Assembly: GCF_039540405.1 (NCBI RefSeq) | Contig: NZ_BAABEY010000032.1 | Span: 97,190-161,189 of the forward strand | Origin: Ravibacter arvi | Lineage (GTDB): Bacteria; Bacteroidota; Bacteroidia; Cytophagales; Spirosomataceae | DNA: 64,000 nt | Reading direction: 5' to 3' | In this document: positions 53,834 to 63,559 of the stretch, one piece after another | How the letters are laid out: each line of letters opens with the position of its first letter | Numbering within the stretch: position 1 is the stretch's first letter | Notes under the pieces: generated by a model | What the model was told of the DNA's origin: nothing | What the model saw: only the letters and a program-made list of their open reading frames with translations | Databases searched by the model: none | Program-made: the position numbers and the translations under genes

Positions 53834-55600
53834 TTAATTCCATCCTTTGTTCTGGACCAGTTGAAACTTCGTGATTTCCTGGTCGGGTATAGGCCCGTAG
53901 TGCATGAAGTCATTGTTATAACTCCGTGCTTCCACGTCGAAATACTCATAGCTACCAGCCTGTATCCTGACGCCCCTTACCGGTTTGGTAAGGTCCAGCT
54001 TCCATCGTCTCATGTCCCAGAAACGGAAACCTTCAAAGCAAAGCTCCAGGCGCCGCTCATTGCGGATCAACTCCCGCATGTCTTCTTTGGTCAGCGTTGC
54101 GGCAAGATAAGCGTCCGGCTGACCTATCCCGGCCCTTTTCCTGACCGCCTCTATCACGTTTCTCGCGGAAAATGCGTTGGTTCCCGTGCCATCCGGTCCC
54201 CAGGCTTCGTTCGCAGCTTCGGCATAGTTGAGGAAAAGCTCCGTATAGCGGATATGGGTATTGAAATGCCGCTGGTTGGAAGCCGATGCCGGGTCGACAT
54301 TGACATCTTCGCGGAGGAGCTTTTTTAGGTAATACCCCGTCCTGGTAGACGTCGGCAGTGCATCAATGCCGTTGTCGCCGGTACCGGGACCCGTTCTGAT
54401 TTCCGTATTCCTGAGCTTGCTGCCGTTGAACACGATGTACTGGCTCAGCCTGGGATCGCGCTTTGCATAAGGATTTGCCGGGTCAAACCCGGAATTGGGA
54501 TGGTCGATCGGGTAGCCGTTCGCCATGGGAAAAGCATCGACCAGGTTTTGAGAGGGGTTCACCCGGCCCGTGCCGTAGAGCGAAGGCGGATAGTTAAGTG
54601 TTTCCCTATCCCGGTCGGTTGTAAACGGCCTTCTCCACATGATCTCCGACAGATCTTTTTTGTCGCCGGTGGTAATGTCGGCCTCGTCGACCTGGGCTTT
54701 CAGGTAAAACAAATGCCCTTTGGGGTGCAGCCCGCCAATACCGTTGACATCGTTCAGCAAGGCTGCCGAAAAATTGGCGGCATCGGTCCAGAGCGTTGCA
54801 TTACCGGTATTGTTGAAGGCCGGACTGGCAGCAAGCAGTGCTACCCTGGCCTTAATAGCCAGCGCGTGCCGGCCTGTCATACGCTGTTGTTGAAAATCGC
54901 CGAAAACATCGTTGTAATCCTCCACCGAGAGAACATCGCTGTAAGGGCCGCCCGAAAGCTCATCAGCCGAGGATATATTCCCGAAGTCGAGGGGTAAATA
55001 CTTCAGAGCTTCGTCGATGTCGGCGTAGATACTTGCTACTGATTCCGCAAAAGAAGCTCTGGGAATCGAAAAATCCTCCCTGTTTTCGAGGAATTGGTTG
55101 TAAATGGGTATTCCAAGGGCGGCGCCGCCACCATCCATCCCGCCGTGATGGCGCAGGAGATAATATTTGAAAAGGGCCCGCATGGCCAGCGATTCTCCCC
55201 TGAAACGGCGCTTGTACAGCTTTTCAACATCGGCATTTGTCCGTTTCCAGGGGACTTCATCCAATATTGAAATAAACTGGTTGATGTACATAATGGCCGA
55301 ATTGGCATCCACCCACATACTCTGAGGATCAAAACGGGCGGTCCACTCGCCGGTAGCCATCCTCAGGTACTGGTCGGTACGGCTGTTGGTCACCGCGTCG
55401 TCGGTAGCGACTTCGTCGTATGCATAGGCATTGGTAGGGATCAGCGTGTAGGCGGTCAACAGGAGCCCCTCAGCAAAGGCCGGGTCGCGGAACATCCTGT
55501 CTTTCGTGTTATAGTTGTCGTTTTCCGGTTCCAGCATCTTGCAGGAAAACACGCCAAGAACCAGGAAAAACGCTGTTGCTGTCGTTAAGTTCAGTTTCAT
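53834..55600 (-). CDS. SusD/RagB-family lipoprotein
   Basis: 588 residues with lipoprotein signal (FFLVLGVFSC, Cys20). Typical features are YLLRHHGGMDGGGAALGIPI, LFLNYAEAANEAWGPDG and RNERRLELCFEGFRFWDMRR, then KFQLVQNKGWN at the end. Pairs with the TonB transporter 21 bases upstream. It is the second SusD of the operon. Ligand unknown. Confidence 0.92.
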   Translation of the reverse strand: MKLNLTTATAFFLVLGVFSCKMLEPENDNYNTKDRMFRDPAFAEGLLLTAYTLIPTNAYAYDEVATDDAVTNSRTDQYLRMATGEWTARFDPQSMWVDANSAIMYINQFISILDEVPWKRTNADVEKLYKRRFRGESLAMRALFKYYLLRHHGGMDGGGAALGIPIYNQFLENREDFSIPRASFAESVASIYADIDEALKYLPLDFGNISSADELSGGPYSDVLSVEDYNDVFGDFQQQRMTGRHALAIKARVALLAASPAFNNTGNATLWTDAANFSAALLNDVNGIGGLHPKGHLFYLKAQVDEADITTGDKKDLSEIMWRRPFTTDRDRETLNYPPSLYGTGRVNPSQNLVDAFPMANGYPIDHPNSGFDPANPYAKRDPRLSQYIVFNGSKLRNTEIRTGPGTGDNGIDALPTSTRTGYYLKKLLREDVNVDPASASNQRHFNTHIRYTELFLNYAEAANEAWGPDGTGTNAFSARNVIEAVRKRAGIGQPDAYLAATLTKEDMRELIRNERRLELCFEGFRFWDMRRWKLDLTKPVRGVRIQAGSYEYFDVEARSYNNDFMHYGPIPDQEITKFQLVQNKGWN

Positions 55601-55620
55601 CCTTTTTTCGATCTTAAGAA

Positions 55621-58437
55621 TTAGAAATCAGCCGTCACCCCTACCGAAAAGGAATGGTAGGCGGGTTCTGACTGTATCCTCATTTTCCGGATTTCCTTGT
55701 TGGCCGCAAACTGGAACAGGTCGCCCGCGTTGACAAAAGCCCTGAGGTTGCGCATACTCAACTTGCCGGCGAAAGCCGGGCTGAAGTCGTAGGTCACCTG
55801 CATCCGGCGCAGTTGAAAGTAATTATCGCTGTACAGCCAGTAAGTGGACCGACGGTGATTGTTACTGTTGGTAGCTGAGCTGAGCCGCGGGTGTTCGGCG
55901 GTTTGGGCAGTTTCAGGCGTCCATGATTTGAGCGCCATTTCCGAATACTTCTTGTTTCCGTCCAACCAGAAATAGCTGCTTTCACGGAAATTTTTCACCC
56001 CGAAACGCGCCTCACCCAGCAAGAAAAAGTTCAGGTTTTTGTACCCGACCCTGAGCTGCAATGCGCCTGATACGGGCGCCTGGTAGCGGCGCAGGTATAC
56101 CTCGTCGTTGGCGGTAATAAATCCGTCGCCGTTCTGGTCCTTGTATTTGATATCGCCCGGGCGTACGGTGCCGAACATCTGGCGGGGACTATTGTCGATT
56201 TCCGCCTGGCTCTGGAACAAGCCGAGCGCTTCAAGGCCAAAAGTTGCATCTTTCGGAAGGCCCTTTCTGTTGAGGTATTCGTAATCGTAGGTCTCGGCCA
56301 CGATCATGCGCTTCGAAGTAACCAGGAGCAGGTTTGCCCCGGCGCCGATGCGCCAGTCGCCAAAAGATTCGTCGTAAGTGACGTTCAGGTCGGCGCCCGT
56401 ATAGCGGTCCGCCTCAAAGTTCTGGTACGAAATAAAGTCGTTGTAAAAGCTCGGAAATTCCGATGTCGGTCTCGTAACCAGCTTGTTATAATAGCTATAG
56501 AAAAGATTGGTCTCAAACCCGAACCGGTTGTCGAGCAGGCGTGTCTCTATCCCGAGATTGAGCTCATCGCGGCTGGCAAAACCGAGGTTCACGTTACCAA
56601 ACATGGCGGAACGGACGCCGCTGCGGCTCCTGCCGCCCTCGAACCAGTTGTAGCTGCCGGAAGTATTGTAACGGCTGTCGTAGTAAAAAAACCCGCCTAT
56701 GGGCTGGTCAGACTTCAGCATCCCGGCTGACAGCCGCACCTTAAGATAGTCGATCACAGAATTCCCGGCGAGAAAGTCCTCCGAAGACGCTATCCAGGCC
56801 AGTCCGACGGTGGGGGAAAACCCTATCCGGTTTTCCTCGGCAAGCTTAGTGGAATTCACCAGTGCCCCGCTGAAATCGATCGAATAGCGCCGGTCAAAGG
56901 TATAGGCTGCCTGGAAACCAAGGTGCGCCTGCTTCACGCCCTGAAAATCGCCTGTCTCTTTGAACTGGCTGCCGAAACCGACGATCCGTCCGCTGAAATG
57001 GTGCAGGTCGCTGAAAGTACGGTCGTAGACGAGCTGCCCGTAAAAGCCGAAGCGACGCCGGAAAAAGGCGTTTCCCACCACCTGTGTCCCGGGACGCGTG
57101 TCCTGGCCGTGTTGCGTAAGACTTACGATACGATCTTCGGTATCGGACCAGGTCGGCGTATAGACAGAATACTGGTTGGGCACGGTCTGGTTGTAGCCTG
57201 TCAGGTAATCAAAACTTACGTTGGTCTGGGCCGATAGTCCCGGCGTTATCTGAGCGAGGTCGAAATTGACCCGGTTGTTAAAAGAAAATTTCCTGTAAAT
57301 CGCTTCGAAACTTCCCGCCGAATAAGAATCGGCGATAGCATTTGAAAGGAAATTAGTCGTACCGCCCAGGAGATATTTGCCATCTACATCGTTTTTCCTG
57401 CCTTTCAGGAGAACATTTTCGGGATCAATCAGGTCAAACGGGATCAACGGCGCAAATTCATGCGGGCGCACTGTGCCGGCAGCGGACCAGTAATTGCTCC
57501 GGGAATCTCTTCTCCTGCCGAAAAAAGCCGTAGCGTCAATAGCGGTGCTGATCCAGTCGTTGACTTTGAGGTCAACGTTCCCCCGAACGTTGAAAATATC
57601 GTTCCGTCCCTTGCCGCCTTCACCGAAATTCATCAGGCTGCCACTGGAATTCCACCCGACATTGGCATAAAAGCGCGCATTTTCATCTCCCCCGGAAAAT
57701 TCGGTCATAATGTCTGAAAATGCTTTCCCGGAACGGAGATAATCGCGTGAGTAATAATCGACACTCGGATAGCGATACGGGTTCCCGGTACGGTAGTTGT
57801 TGATCATCTCGGCGCTGTACTGGGGGCTCAGCCCGTCGTTGGCCCTGGCGATATTGAAATACTCCATATAATCGGCAGAATTCAGGTATTTGGGCAACGA
57901 TTGCGGGACGCCTACGCCCCGGTTGATGCTAACCGTCGTTGACGGCTGGTTGGCCTGACCGCGTTTTGTCGTGATCATGATAACGCCGTTCATCGCGGCG
58001 CTGCCATAGAGCACGGCGGCATTTACGTCCTTCAGTACTGTGATACTCTCAATCTCGGAAGTGCGCAGTCCCTCGATGTCCCGCGGAAGACCGTCCACGA
58101 TATACATGGCATTTCCCGACAGCAACCCGCTTCCGGTCAGGTCGGCAATATCGATCCCGATACCGATACCCCGGATATTGTTGCTTCCGATCATGCCCGG
58201 TACCCTGCCATTCAGGAAGTTTCCGACGTACGGCACATAATCCAGGCGCGTGGCGGCTGTTGTATTGACAACACTGACCGAACCCGTAATTTCCCGGAGG
58301 TTTTTCCTCCCGAATGCAACGTTCACCAGGGAGTCCGGCGCGATACCATTTGCTGTACTGAGGCTATCGGTCTGCGCCGGGGAATCGACGGTATAACCCA
58401 AACAGGCCAGCATGAGCAACGTTATAACTAGTTTCAT
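55621..58437 (-). CDS. SusC/RagA-family TonB-dependent transporter, short form
   Basis: About 938 residues from the ATG at 58437 (MKLVITLLMLACLGYTVDSP). It goes straight from signal peptide to plug (NVAFGRKNLREITGSVSVVN, GNFLNGRVPGMIG, TVLKDVNAAVLYGSAAMNGV) with neither STN nor carboxypeptidase-regulatory-like domain, unlike the other two SusC proteins here. The barrel is complete to the final SVGVTADF. Adjacent to the second susD. Such short partners occur in doubled SusCD loci. Substrate unknown. Confidence 0.92.
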   Translation of the reverse strand: MKLVITLLMLACLGYTVDSPAQTDSLSTANGIAPDSLVNVAFGRKNLREITGSVSVVNTTAATRLDYVPYVGNFLNGRVPGMIGSNNIRGIGIGIDIADLTGSGLLSGNAMYIVDGLPRDIEGLRTSEIESITVLKDVNAAVLYGSAAMNGVIMITTKRGQANQPSTTVSINRGVGVPQSLPKYLNSADYMEYFNIARANDGLSPQYSAEMINNYRTGNPYRYPSVDYYSRDYLRSGKAFSDIMTEFSGGDENARFYANVGWNSSGSLMNFGEGGKGRNDIFNVRGNVDLKVNDWISTAIDATAFFGRRRDSRSNYWSAAGTVRPHEFAPLIPFDLIDPENVLLKGRKNDVDGKYLLGGTTNFLSNAIADSYSAGSFEAIYRKFSFNNRVNFDLAQITPGLSAQTNVSFDYLTGYNQTVPNQYSVYTPTWSDTEDRIVSLTQHGQDTRPGTQVVGNAFFRRRFGFYGQLVYDRTFSDLHHFSGRIVGFGSQFKETGDFQGVKQAHLGFQAAYTFDRRYSIDFSGALVNSTKLAEENRIGFSPTVGLAWIASSEDFLAGNSVIDYLKVRLSAGMLKSDQPIGGFFYYDSRYNTSGSYNWFEGGRSRSGVRSAMFGNVNLGFASRDELNLGIETRLLDNRFGFETNLFYSYYNKLVTRPTSEFPSFYNDFISYQNFEADRYTGADLNVTYDESFGDWRIGAGANLLLVTSKRMIVAETYDYEYLNRKGLPKDATFGLEALGLFQSQAEIDNSPRQMFGTVRPGDIKYKDQNGDGFITANDEVYLRRYQAPVSGALQLRVGYKNLNFFLLGEARFGVKNFRESSYFWLDGNKKYSEMALKSWTPETAQTAEHPRLSSATNSNNHRRSTYWLYSDNYFQLRRMQVTYDFSPAFAGKLSMRNLRAFVNAGDLFQFAANKEIRKMRIQSEPAYHSFSVGVTADF

Positions 58438-58463
58438 TTTTTCCTGTCTTAACATGTAAAATT

Positions 58464-60275
58464 CTACCAGCCGAAATTCTGCGGAAAACCCTTGAAGATC
58501 CGGGTATCGCCCACCTGTATCGGCAGCCAGTTATGCTTTTTTTCGACCGAACGCCGAACGATGAGCCGTTCCGTGATATTGATCGGCTTCCCGTTCGGCC
58601 CCCTGTCGAAATCGATGGCGGTCTTGTCGAGAAAGCGCGGATCGCCATTCAGGTTCCAGCGCCGGAGGTCACAGAACCTGGCGCCTTCAAAGGCAAGCTC
58701 AACTGCCCTTTCCCGTATGATTTCCTCGAAAAAAGCTTCTTTTGACGCAGTAAACTTGGCCGCAATGTCCGGAACCTGGGCCCGGTTGCGTATGACATTG
58801 ATGGCGTCTTCGGCAGTCATCGTGTAATTGGAAGCGGCCGCTTTGGGTCCGCCACCGGTCGAAAAATTGACCGCTTCGGCATACATCAGGTAGATATCTG
58901 CCAACCTGAGATAAGGTATATACGCCTGCAGCCCGTTGGCCTTTGAAGTGGTAAATTCCGGTCCGATCGGGGAATACCGCTTGTGATAATAGCCGGTCAC
59001 GCTGGGTGGGTTAATTTGTGACCTGTGAAAGCCGCCGGTATAAAGCTGAGCAAACTTATCCTGGCCGGAGGCGTTGTGGATCTGGTCGCCGTCAACCGCA
59101 ATATCCTTGTAGAAACGCGGATCCCGGCCGGTCCAGGGATCAGCGGGATTGTAGCCGGAAGCAGGGTCGCTGATCGGCAGCCCGTTGGCCATTCCGTAAT
59201 TCTTGGTAAAGCTATGGGTAGGCACGTCGGCGTCGCTTCCGCTGTTCATGGCAAAAGACGAAGGAACGGTAGCACCGAGCGTAGACCACCTGACACGTCC
59301 GCGATCAAAAATAATCGGCACCATAATGCATTCCGTACCGCCCGGCCTTTCGTTGTTCCAGCGCCAGAAATTGTCGGTCCAGCTTGACCAGCTTTGGAGC
59401 GAATAAATCCTGGTTTCGTCGGCCAGTTTCAACAGCTCCCCGAAAGCCTCCGCGGCCTGCTTTGCGAGTTCAGGGTCAAATGCGGCCGAACCTTTCGCTT
59501 CTTCGTTGATCATCGGGCTGGCGGCATACAAGAGGGCCTTACCGAGGTAACCGAGCGCATGAAATTTGTTGATCCGGTCGCGGTTGTGGCCGGACGTCGC
59601 CTGTCCCGGCCCGGAATTGTCCCAGTGATCGGGAAGAAGATCGGCGGCGGCCCGGAAGTCTTCTGCCATCTTGAGTGCCGTGCCCTGGAAAGTCAGCCTA
59701 TTAAACTCTTCCAGGCTCATGTCCTCGCTGGGGTCGAGCGCCCTTGTAACGTAGGGCATCCCGCCCCAATAACGGCAGATCTCGAAATAAAACCAGCCCC
59801 GGAAAAACAGCGCCTGTCCCTTGATATGATTTTTTTCTTCCGCCGTTCCGTCAAACAAGCCCGGTTTGTCAATTTTCTCCAGCGCGGTATTCGCTTTCCG
59901 AATCGCATACCAGGCATATTCCCACACCCTTTTGGTCCTGGAATTGTTATCGGTGGTGTTGACGTTCTGCCCGTAGAAATAGCCTTCGTTTCCCCAGTAG
60001 TTCCCGTTGTCGAAAGCATAGGGGTAATTGTTCAGTGTTTCGTCGGCAAAGAGATATTTGTTCCATGCACCGCCTTTATTCGGGTCCATGATACAGTTGT
60101 ACATTTCTTCGATGTATCCCTGGAAACTAATAAAATTGCCGAATGCGTCCTTCTCGCTGACATCGGTCTGAGGTGCTTTATTGAGGTAATCCTCGCAGGA
60201 ATTCAGTGGGATGATCAGGATGGCCAGCGATAAAAGGAAGGCCCTGTGCGACCATGATTTCTGAAAATATAGCAT
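58464..60275 (-). CDS. SusD/RagB-family lipoprotein
   Basis: 603 residues, lipoprotein signal (LLSLAILIIPLNSC, Cys27). Shows YLNKAPQTDVSEKDAFGNF, FFRGWFYFEICRYWGGMPYV and RERAVELAFEGARFCDLRRW, all hallmark SusD segments, ending in FPQNFGW. It pairs with the SusC ending 14 bases upstream. Ligand unknown. Confidence 0.93.
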   Translation of the reverse strand: MLYFQKSWSHRAFLLSLAILIIPLNSCEDYLNKAPQTDVSEKDAFGNFISFQGYIEEMYNCIMDPNKGGAWNKYLFADETLNNYPYAFDNGNYWGNEGYFYGQNVNTTDNNSRTKRVWEYAWYAIRKANTALEKIDKPGLFDGTAEEKNHIKGQALFFRGWFYFEICRYWGGMPYVTRALDPSEDMSLEEFNRLTFQGTALKMAEDFRAAADLLPDHWDNSGPGQATSGHNRDRINKFHALGYLGKALLYAASPMINEEAKGSAAFDPELAKQAAEAFGELLKLADETRIYSLQSWSSWTDNFWRWNNERPGGTECIMVPIIFDRGRVRWSTLGATVPSSFAMNSGSDADVPTHSFTKNYGMANGLPISDPASGYNPADPWTGRDPRFYKDIAVDGDQIHNASGQDKFAQLYTGGFHRSQINPPSVTGYYHKRYSPIGPEFTTSKANGLQAYIPYLRLADIYLMYAEAVNFSTGGGPKAAASNYTMTAEDAINVIRNRAQVPDIAAKFTASKEAFFEEIIRERAVELAFEGARFCDLRRWNLNGDPRFLDKTAIDFDRGPNGKPINITERLIVRRSVEKKHNWLPIQVGDTRIFKGFPQNFGW

Positions 60276-60289
60276 TGGTATCTTCTTTT

Positions 60290-63200
60290 TTAGAATGAGA
60301 AATCGATCCCGAGGTTAATTCTCCTCATGGTCGGATAGGCGCCCTGGGTTGCGCTTCCGCCCGAATAGGTGGTTTCCCTGTCGTCCGGAAGCTTCGACCA
60401 GAACATCAGATTGGTCCCGTTCAGGAATACGCGCATATTGGATATTTTCCTTTTGGCGAAAAAGGGAGATCTGTCAAAAGCATAAGACACTTCCACATTT
60501 CTGAGTCTCAGGAAAGAGGCGTCATAGACATAGTAGTTGCCTACATTTTCTCCCTGTGTTTTCCAACGCGGCAGGAAAGAAGTAGCATTCTGGTTGTCTT
60601 TGGACCAGTAATCCATTGCATGCCCGAAAACGATGTCGGTGTCGTTCATAAAGTTGTTGAACGCGATCACCCGGTTGGCGTTGTTTACGCCGTAGAGCTG
60701 GAAAGAAAACCCGAGGCCCTTTCGATTCGCGCCGAGCGTAAGTGTCCCTGTGTTCTGCGGCACTTCGGAGTAACCGTAGGGCGCCACATCGTCGGCAGAC
60801 TTAATCACGCCGTCCCCATTGAAATCGATCATATTGTAATAACCCGGAAGCTTCTGCGCATCGTTGGTTTCTGTCGGTACGGAGGCGTACACTTCGTCCC
60901 AATTGTTATAAAAACCGGCGCTGATAAGGCTCCGGGTCTGGTTGATCGGGTACCCCGCCTGCTTGAGATAATTTGCCTGGAGCGGCGCGTCGTCACGCGC
61001 GATGATTCTGTTGGTATTCCTCGCATAGGAGGCATTTCCCCAAATATGCCAATCGGCGCCCAGCTGCTTGTTGAATTTCAGCTCCAGTTCGAAACCCTTT
61101 GATTTTACGCGGCCCAGGTTGGAGCTGGGCGGGGTTGCCCCGAAAAATGACGGGATAGCGCGGCTACCGCCCGACATCAGGATATTGGTTCGGTCTTCAG
61201 TATAAAAGTCAAAATTAACGTTGAGCGCATTTTGCCAGAAACCCATTTCCAGGCCGTAATTTGTCTTCAGCGCGGTCTCCCAGTGTATGTTGGGATTGCC
61301 CACCACCGACTCCCTGTAAAACCGGTATGGGCTGCTTCCGTTCGACTGGGCATTGAGCCGGGAAGTACCGCCAAAAGCATATTGCGATGCATACAACCAC
61401 CTCCCGCCGCTGATATTGTCATCTCCGACTTTACCGACACTATACCGCAATTTCAGGAAATCGAACGCGCCGGCTTTAAAGAACTTTTCGTTTGAAACGA
61501 CCCATCCCACCCCCAGCGAAGGGAAAAAATCGAAGCGGTAGCCAGGTCCGAATTGTTCCGAACCGTTGTAAGCTCCGTTTACTTCAAGAAGGTAGGTGGT
61601 CTTATAATCATAAGTCGCACGGAAAACCCAGTCTTCCCGGAAATTTTTGAACATACTGCCTTCGGCAAATTCCTCACGCTTCATCAACCCCATCCCGGTA
61701 ACGTTATGCTGGCCGAATTTGCGGGCATAATTAAGCTGGAACTGGTACATCAGGCGCCTGCTCACCGGGATTTTGGTATCCCAGTTGGCGGCCTGGATAT
61801 TTTCCTGGCGGATGGTCCACGGCCTGATGACCCAGTCGTACTCATCGTCACTGATCGGGAGGTAAGCGGTGTACTCGCTCGGGTCTTGCTCAGGCCCCTT
61901 GTACAGCATCGGATAAATTTGCTTGAATGCAACATTTGTGGCTGCCTCCGCGGGACGAACGGAATTGGCATTATCGTAAATCCCTCCTTCCGAACGGATG
62001 GTATTGTCATAAAACAACATACCCATCGCTTTGAGCCCTTTCGTGAGGAATCCAAGATCCTGCTCGAGCGTAAAATCAGAATTAAGCTGGGTCGAGCGGG
62101 TCTGCCTGATCCCGATGTTGTAGATCACGACGAGCGGATTCACCGTATTGTTGGCCCCTTCCTGGTAGGCCCCCCAAAAGCCGTCGCTGTATTTGGGCAA
62201 AAACAGGTTCGGAGCAAGGAAATACGCCGATGACCACATCCATTGATCGGCCCGGCCCGTGCTACCTTCGTTGTTGAAATTGGTATTTTTCTGACTGTAA
62301 TACCCGGCCAGGTTTACCTTGAGCTTGGTGGTCTTCGTAACCTGTACGTCTATATTGCTCCTGAAATTAAACCGGTCAAAATTGTAGTTGGGCGTATACC
62401 CTTTGCCATTGTCGTAGTCCCTGAACATATCTCCTTCATGCAGATAAGCGAGAGAACCAAAATACTGGACTGCCTTGCTCCCGCCCTGGGCGCTCAATGT
62501 CGCCCGGTGGGAGAAACCTACATCCTTGAAAACTGCTTTGGTCCAATCTACATTGGGATAGATCTCGGCATACTCTGCTGATTGCGGCAACTTATACCGG
62601 CTAATGATATCGAAGGGCACATAAGCGTTCCACGATGGCTGGTTCAAAACCCCTTCCCGCTCAATAATCTCCGATTTAAGGCGCATCGCCTCATAGGAAT
62701 CAAGCTTTTCGGGCGTCTTTGATACCATCTTGGCGGTCGTAGTGTAATTAACGCTAAGCTTTGTTTTCCCCTGCTGGCCGCGTTTTGTGGTGATCAAAAT
62801 GACTCCGTTGGCGCCTTTTACACCGAATACGGCTGTTGCCGAAGCATCCTTCAGAACAGAAATTGTTTCAACCTCATTGGGGTCAATGTTGTTCATACTC
62901 CGCTCCACGTTATCGACCAGTACCAGGGGTTGTCCGCCGTTCCAGGTGTTCTGCCCGCGGATAAAGATATTGGTGGCGCTCTCACCGGTAGTAATCCCGC
63001 CCGGCTCGCCCGAAGACGTCAGAACGTTGATTCCCGGCAACTGTCCGGCCAGTGCCTCGCGAAGGTCTGTTACGTTTCCATTTCTTTTGATCACATCCTG
63101 CGACATCTGGACAATTGACCCTACAACACTTTGCTTTTTCTGAGAGCCAAACCCCACCACCACTACTTCTTCCAGTATTTTTTCGTCGGCCTGAAGCACA

Positions 63201-63559
63201 ATGTCGAATACGGTTTTGGTATTTACCGGAATCGATTGCGATAAATAACCGATATACGAAACTTTTAAAACCGATTTACTGGAAATCCTGCCAAGGGAGA
63301 AGCGCCCTTCTACGTCGGTGGTCGTACCATTTGTGGTGCCTTCCACCATAATGTTGACCCCTATAAGCGCCTCGCCCTTGCTGTCTTTCACCGTTCCTTT
63401 TATTTCGGAAACGGTGTCAGCCTGCGCCCGGAGCTTTTCCGATTTTCCGGGGTTCGTTTTAAATGCTTCCGCAAAACCGGACGGGGGATCGGCAGAATAG
63501 CCTGGCAGATGAATTGCAAATGCAACCATGACAAGCAAAAACGTAAATTTTCGTGCCAT
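60290..63559 (-). CDS. SusC/RagA-family TonB-dependent transporter
   Basis: About 1089 residues from the ATG at 63559 (MARKFTFLLVMVAFAIHLPG, signal peptide). A carboxypeptidase-regulatory-like domain (about 50-125, GTVKDSKGEALIGVNIMVEG) is followed by EEVVVVGFGSQKKQSVVGSI, plug and barrel to INLGIDFSF. No STN domain, so it is not under FecR-type signalling by itself; a hybrid two-component or other regulator would be expected outside the window. First gene of the five-gene operon. Confidence 0.94.
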   Translation of the reverse strand: MARKFTFLLVMVAFAIHLPGYSADPPSGFAEAFKTNPGKSEKLRAQADTVSEIKGTVKDSKGEALIGVNIMVEGTTNGTTTDVEGRFSLGRISSKSVLKVSYIGYLSQSIPVNTKTVFDIVLQADEKILEEVVVVGFGSQKKQSVVGSIVQMSQDVIKRNGNVTDLREALAGQLPGINVLTSSGEPGGITTGESATNIFIRGQNTWNGGQPLVLVDNVERSMNNIDPNEVETISVLKDASATAVFGVKGANGVILITTKRGQQGKTKLSVNYTTTAKMVSKTPEKLDSYEAMRLKSEIIEREGVLNQPSWNAYVPFDIISRYKLPQSAEYAEIYPNVDWTKAVFKDVGFSHRATLSAQGGSKAVQYFGSLAYLHEGDMFRDYDNGKGYTPNYNFDRFNFRSNIDVQVTKTTKLKVNLAGYYSQKNTNFNNEGSTGRADQWMWSSAYFLAPNLFLPKYSDGFWGAYQEGANNTVNPLVVIYNIGIRQTRSTQLNSDFTLEQDLGFLTKGLKAMGMLFYDNTIRSEGGIYDNANSVRPAEAATNVAFKQIYPMLYKGPEQDPSEYTAYLPISDDEYDWVIRPWTIRQENIQAANWDTKIPVSRRLMYQFQLNYARKFGQHNVTGMGLMKREEFAEGSMFKNFREDWVFRATYDYKTTYLLEVNGAYNGSEQFGPGYRFDFFPSLGVGWVVSNEKFFKAGAFDFLKLRYSVGKVGDDNISGGRWLYASQYAFGGTSRLNAQSNGSSPYRFYRESVVGNPNIHWETALKTNYGLEMGFWQNALNVNFDFYTEDRTNILMSGGSRAIPSFFGATPPSSNLGRVKSKGFELELKFNKQLGADWHIWGNASYARNTNRIIARDDAPLQANYLKQAGYPINQTRSLISAGFYNNWDEVYASVPTETNDAQKLPGYYNMIDFNGDGVIKSADDVAPYGYSEVPQNTGTLTLGANRKGLGFSFQLYGVNNANRVIAFNNFMNDTDIVFGHAMDYWSKDNQNATSFLPRWKTQGENVGNYYVYDASFLRLRNVEVSYAFDRSPFFAKRKISNMRVFLNGTNLMFWSKLPDDRETTYSGGSATQGAYPTMRRINLGIDFSF

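Noticed and set aside
55621..58437. Short SusC as a truncated pseudogene
   Set aside because: Signal peptide, plug and complete barrel with terminal aromatic residue are present; only the optional N-terminal domain is missing.
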